Shown here: positions 61,459-64,000 of the stretch, piece by piece
Position numbering within the stretch: position 1 is the stretch's first letter
Layout: each line of letters opens with the position of its first letter
NCBI RefSeq assembly: GCF_001612685.1
Contig: NZ_BDAY01000061.1
Span: 1 to 64,000 of the forward strand
From: Nocardia altamirensis NBRC 108246
GTDB lineage: Bacteria; Actinomycetota; Actinomycetes; Mycobacteriales; Mycobacteriaceae
Reading direction: 5' to 3'
Length of the DNA stretch: 64,000 bases
Notes under the pieces: model-generated
The model's input: the letters and a program-made list of their open reading frames with translations, nothing else
The model's database searches: none
What the model was told of the DNA's origin: nothing
Translations under genes and position numbers: made by a program

Positions 61459-61563
61459 GACGGAGACTGCGGGCGCGGTCCGCATCGGCGCGGGGCGTTG
61501 CGTACGGCGGTGTCTGCGGAAATCGGTGGCATCGGGTGCGCTGCCTGCGTGACGATGGGGAGC

Positions 61564-62148
61564 ATGAGACCCGCCGTCGGTGCTGTGTTGGTTCCGTGCG
61601 TTGAGTGCGGCGGCTATGAGTACGGCGGTGGGCCCGACTGTGGACGGTGTCGCGGTCTTGTCGACGAGATCGTCAACGATGAGTGGCGGCAGTTTCTCGT
61701 CGACTGGCCGGGGGAATCCGAACTCGAGGTCGCTCGTCTTGTGGTGGATGAGCCCGATCGGCACGATTGGCGCGTTGTCGACGCCGCCCTCGACCGGATC
61801 ACCTGCGACGAGTGTGGTGGTCTGCTCAGCCGCGGGCCGATGAGCTGCGCCGCGTGCAACCTCGCCCATGGATTCCGCTATGCGGCGATCGAGACGGATC
61901 GGTCGGGTGTTCCGCCGGGCAACGAGCATGGGATCCGCGTCAATGTTTCGGTCGTCCGCCGCCCGCAGATGACCTCCGCGCAGGAATTGCTGGCCCGCCG
62001 CCTGCTATTGCCCGCCCTTCTCGTCGGTTTTCTGCCGACCACGGCCGAGGCGCAGCGCGCCAGTGCACTGATCAAAGCCGATCCCGGACCTGACCGCATC
62101 GCGGAGTTGGCGTCCACCTGGTTCCGTGCGGATAGCGACACTGTGTAA
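61564..62148 (+). CDS. Unknown protein with two zinc-ribbon-like Cys pairs
   Basis: A 194-residue protein not recognised. It has two sets of paired cysteines: VPCVECGGYEYGGGPDCGRC near residues 11-30, and TCDECGGLLSRGPMSCAAC near 82-100, each fit to hold one zinc. The C-terminal region is helical with LLARRLLLPALLVGFLPT. Start ATG 61564 is favoured (an upstream in-frame ATG lies at 61555). Function cannot be inferred from neighbours. Confidence 0.6.
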   Translation: MRPAVGAVLVPCVECGGYEYGGGPDCGRCRGLVDEIVNDEWRQFLVDWPGESELEVARLVVDEPDRHDWRVVDAALDRITCDECGGLLSRGPMSCAACNLAHGFRYAAIETDRSGVPPGNEHGIRVNVSVVRRPQMTSAQELLARRLLLPALLVGFLPTTAEAQRASALIKADPGPDRIAELASTWFRADSDTV

Positions 62149-62229
62149 CATTCAGCTATCTTGTAGCTATTAATCGAGAGATATCCGACTCCAGGAAACC
62201 TGCATTGTCGATCTCATCGAGGAGAGCTC

Positions 62230-62727
62230 ATGAACAGCATTGGCAAGAAGCTATCCGGGATGGCGGCCGCCGCGGCGGTGGCACCGTTCGTGCTGGTCGC
62301 GGCGGCTAACGCCGACACCCCCAACACCGTGTATTTCAATTACGGCCCCGAGGTCAACTGTGCAATCACCGGCGATGGCACCGTCGGATGCGACGTGGCC
62401 CCGAGCCGGATCGTGGCAATTCCCGTCGGCAACGCCGCGGTACCTGTGCCATTCCCGGTCGACCAAGTAGTCATCGACCAACCCGCGCTGCCCGCTCACC
62501 CAGGCTTCGCTCGCGGCGCCTTCACCCGGCCGGGCGGCAACCCGAACATGTCCGACGTCAAGACCGGCGAGGGCTACGCGAGCATCTCGGTCTCGCATGC
62601 CGGCGCAACCTGCGTAGCAACAGGCGGCCACTACTCCGGTCCTGGTCTGTCCTGTACCTCCAAGGGACACGCCTTCTCGCTCTACTCGACCGGTGGCGGT
62701 GTGCGGTCGGGCATCATCATGAGCTGA
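62230..62727 (+). CDS. Small secreted protein of unknown function
   Basis: A 165-residue exported protein with a signal peptide (residues 1-28, MAAAAAVAPFVLVAAANA) and four Cys in the mature part (VNCAITG, VGCDVAP, ATCVATG, LSCTSKG). Proteins of this plan are common in Nocardia and mycobacteria and lack an assigned role. A GAGGAGAGC ribosome site precedes ATG 62230. It is followed by a 180-base gap before the next gene. Confidence 0.65.
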   Translation: MNSIGKKLSGMAAAAAVAPFVLVAAANADTPNTVYFNYGPEVNCAITGDGTVGCDVAPSRIVAIPVGNAAVPVPFPVDQVVIDQPALPAHPGFARGAFTRPGGNPNMSDVKTGEGYASISVSHAGATCVATGGHYSGPGLSCTSKGHAFSLYSTGGGVRSGIIMS

Positions 62728-62909
62728 TCCGGCACCCCGAAGTTCGTCAACGCCGCGCACGTCCTTGTTCGCGGCGTTGACCTGTTCCGTCCGGCGATGG
62801 CGATCAGACTGCGCGGACCGTGATCGCTGGGAATATTCGTGCGGGCGGCCGGGCAGCCGAGCGCTAGTGTCGAGATCACGAAATCCGCACTAGAGATCGA
62901 AAACCTACT

Positions 62910-64000
62910 ATGACAACGCATGCCGCGGTTGGCGCCGAGCCGCCTGTCGACGACCGGTACCCCGAGTTTCTGGACGGAGTGCAGCGCCGGTTCCTGGCGA
63001 CCGCGACCAAGAGCGACGCACTGTTCACCGTCGGGCGCGAGGACTTGTTCGAGGTCTTCCTCGGCGCGCTCACACCGGAACTCGCGGCCGAGAACAACTG
63101 CGGCACTTGCCGATTGTTCGTGCATCGCTATGGCGGGCTGGTGGTCGTCGGTCAGGACGGGAAGGCCAGGTCGGCGCTGTGGTCGGCCGACAGCGCGCCG
63201 CCGCAGTACGCGAAAGCGGCCGTCGCGTTGGCCGAGCAGGTCGAGAGCAGGCCGATCACCTCGCTCTTCTGCGCGAGCGCGACACAGTGGGGACATCCCG
63301 AGCGCGGCTCGTGGACCCACCTTTCGCTCACTCCGCCTGAACAATTGGTGCATACTCCCTCGGCGCTCGCGACGACTTCGCAGTATGTTGCCGCGAAGAA
63401 TGCCGACCGGGAGATGCTCGAGCGCGCCCTCACGGAATTTCCGCACGACGTCGTGAAAAAGGCAGTGGCCCTGCTGCGTACCGAGCAGCTCTACCGCTCG
63501 GACGCGATTCTCGGCGCAGGGAAATGGCTGTTGGAACTGCACAAGAAGCTCAATGCGATACGCGGACAGGGCGATTCCGCGCAGCGACAGCGCGACAACC
63601 TCATCTGGGTGGCCGCCGCCACCGCTCCGGCTGGCTTCTGTCACGTCAGAAGCGGCATGATCGGCACGCTACTCACCGATCTCGCCGGCGGCCTTCCCTT
63701 CGACAGCGTCAAGCGCCGCTTCGCGGAAAAGATGGACCCGCTCCAGTACCGTCGGCCCACCGCCGCACCCACTGCGGCGATGATCGCGCGCGCGGAAAAG
63801 GTCATGGCCGAGCTGGGCGCCGCCGGGTCACTGGAGCGTCGCTTCGCGAAACTGTCCGACGTGCAGCCGATCTGGTCGCCGACGGACGCACCGCCGCGTT
63901 CCGATGGCGTCTTCGCCCACCTGATCCCCGCCGAGAAGCGTAGGGGAGCAACAGATCTCGACGCCACGCCGGTGGTGATGACCTGGGAGAAGTTCGCTCG
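62910..64000 (+). CDS. Unrecognised protein, cut by the right window edge
   Basis: The frame from ATG 62910 stays open to the last base, giving at least 363 residues. Codon use is typical of the organism. Visible segments: DDRYPEFLDGVQRRFLATAT, a CGTC pair in NNCGTCRLFVHRYGG, WGHPERGSWTHLSL, and LIWVAAATAPAGFCHVRSG. No signal peptide or membrane helix is seen. I do not recognise a family. The CxxC could bind metal. The end lies beyond the window. Confidence 0.7.
   Translation, partial: MTTHAAVGAEPPVDDRYPEFLDGVQRRFLATATKSDALFTVGREDLFEVFLGALTPELAAENNCGTCRLFVHRYGGLVVVGQDGKARSALWSADSAPPQYAKAAVALAEQVESRPITSLFCASATQWGHPERGSWTHLSLTPPEQLVHTPSALATTSQYVAAKNADREMLERALTEFPHDVVKKAVALLRTEQLYRSDAILGAGKWLLELHKKLNAIRGQGDSAQRQRDNLIWVAAATAPAGFCHVRSGMIGTLLTDLAGGLPFDSVKRRFAEKMDPLQYRRPTAAPTAAMIARAEKVMAELGAAGSLERRFAKLSDVQPIWSPTDAPPRSDGVFAHLIPAEKRRGATDLDATPVVMTWEKFA

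Noticed and set aside
1..64000. tRNA, rRNA, insertion sequences, integrase or prophage genes
   Set aside because: No cloverleaf, transposase, integrase or phage structural gene was recognised in reading both strands.

Overview
The window is about 64 kb of high-GC DNA with strong third-position G/C bias, frequent GTG starts, and genes packed on both strands. The gene content points to a mycolic-acid actinomycete, most likely Nocardia or a close relative: an Lsr2 nucleoid protein, a CYP125-type steroid 26-hydroxylase and an NDMA-dependent alcohol dehydrogenase each preceded by KstR-type palindromes, a DUF3145 protein, CsbD, GAF-ANTAR regulators, an AlkB alkane hydroxylase, and many small families of regulators and exported proteins. 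The assignment is an inference from gene content; no rRNA, tRNA, CRISPR array or insertion sequence was recognised.

Layout. Positions 1-1000 hold a long palindrome and two overlapping micro-ORFs on the minus strand. From 1.0 to 6.7 kb there is a Tat-exported lipoxygenase followed by two secreted YncE-like beta-propellers, with a third propeller converging on them across a strong hairpin. From 7.2 to 16.8 kb: a small secreted Cys protein, a flavin monooxygenase and MerR regulator separated by an iron-box-like site, a stand-alone family A DNA polymerase, a PucR/CdaR regulator, a secreted CocE-type hydrolase, a decapitated VOC gene, an APH-fold kinase and a GDSL esterase. From 17.0 to 23.8 kb lies a complete sugar utilisation operon: ROK regulator, lipoprotein binding protein, two permeases, GH4 glycosidase and BadF-type sugar kinase. 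From 23.9 to 25.6 kb: a flavodoxin-fold reductase with divergent MerR regulator, and a flavin reductase.

From 25.6 to 32.4 kb a single-direction block looks like one signalling operon: a 36-codon leader ORF, CheB esterase, CheR with PAS and coiled-coil, two GAF-ANTAR RNA-binding regulators, a phosphoribosyltransferase, an RsbR-type STAS protein and an RsbW-type anti-sigma factor. It is followed by CsbD, a secreted protein, a MarR/MFS efflux pair with a long operator, a TerD-vWA protein, PadR and a carotenoid oxygenase, then a divergent pair of VirB2-like two-helix membrane proteins, a truncated globin and a PhyH dioxygenase.

From 41.5 to 51.3 kb the window carries CYP125 and the alcohol dehydrogenase under KstR-type sites (two successive steps of sterol side-chain oxidation), a WHG-type TetR, a multidomain TerD-DUF2510-TerB-HNH protein, fused aminodeoxychorismate synthase and an ACAD10-like phosphotransferase. 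The last part (51.3-64 kb) has a GNAT remnant, DUF3145, two divergent serine hydrolases, a DeoR/MFS pair, SRPBCC, Lsr2, AlkB, a divergent IclR/aldehyde dehydrogenase pair, two small unknown proteins and an unrecognised gene cut by the right edge. AlkB, IclR and the aldehyde dehydrogenase together suggest terminal oxidation of an alkyl chain.
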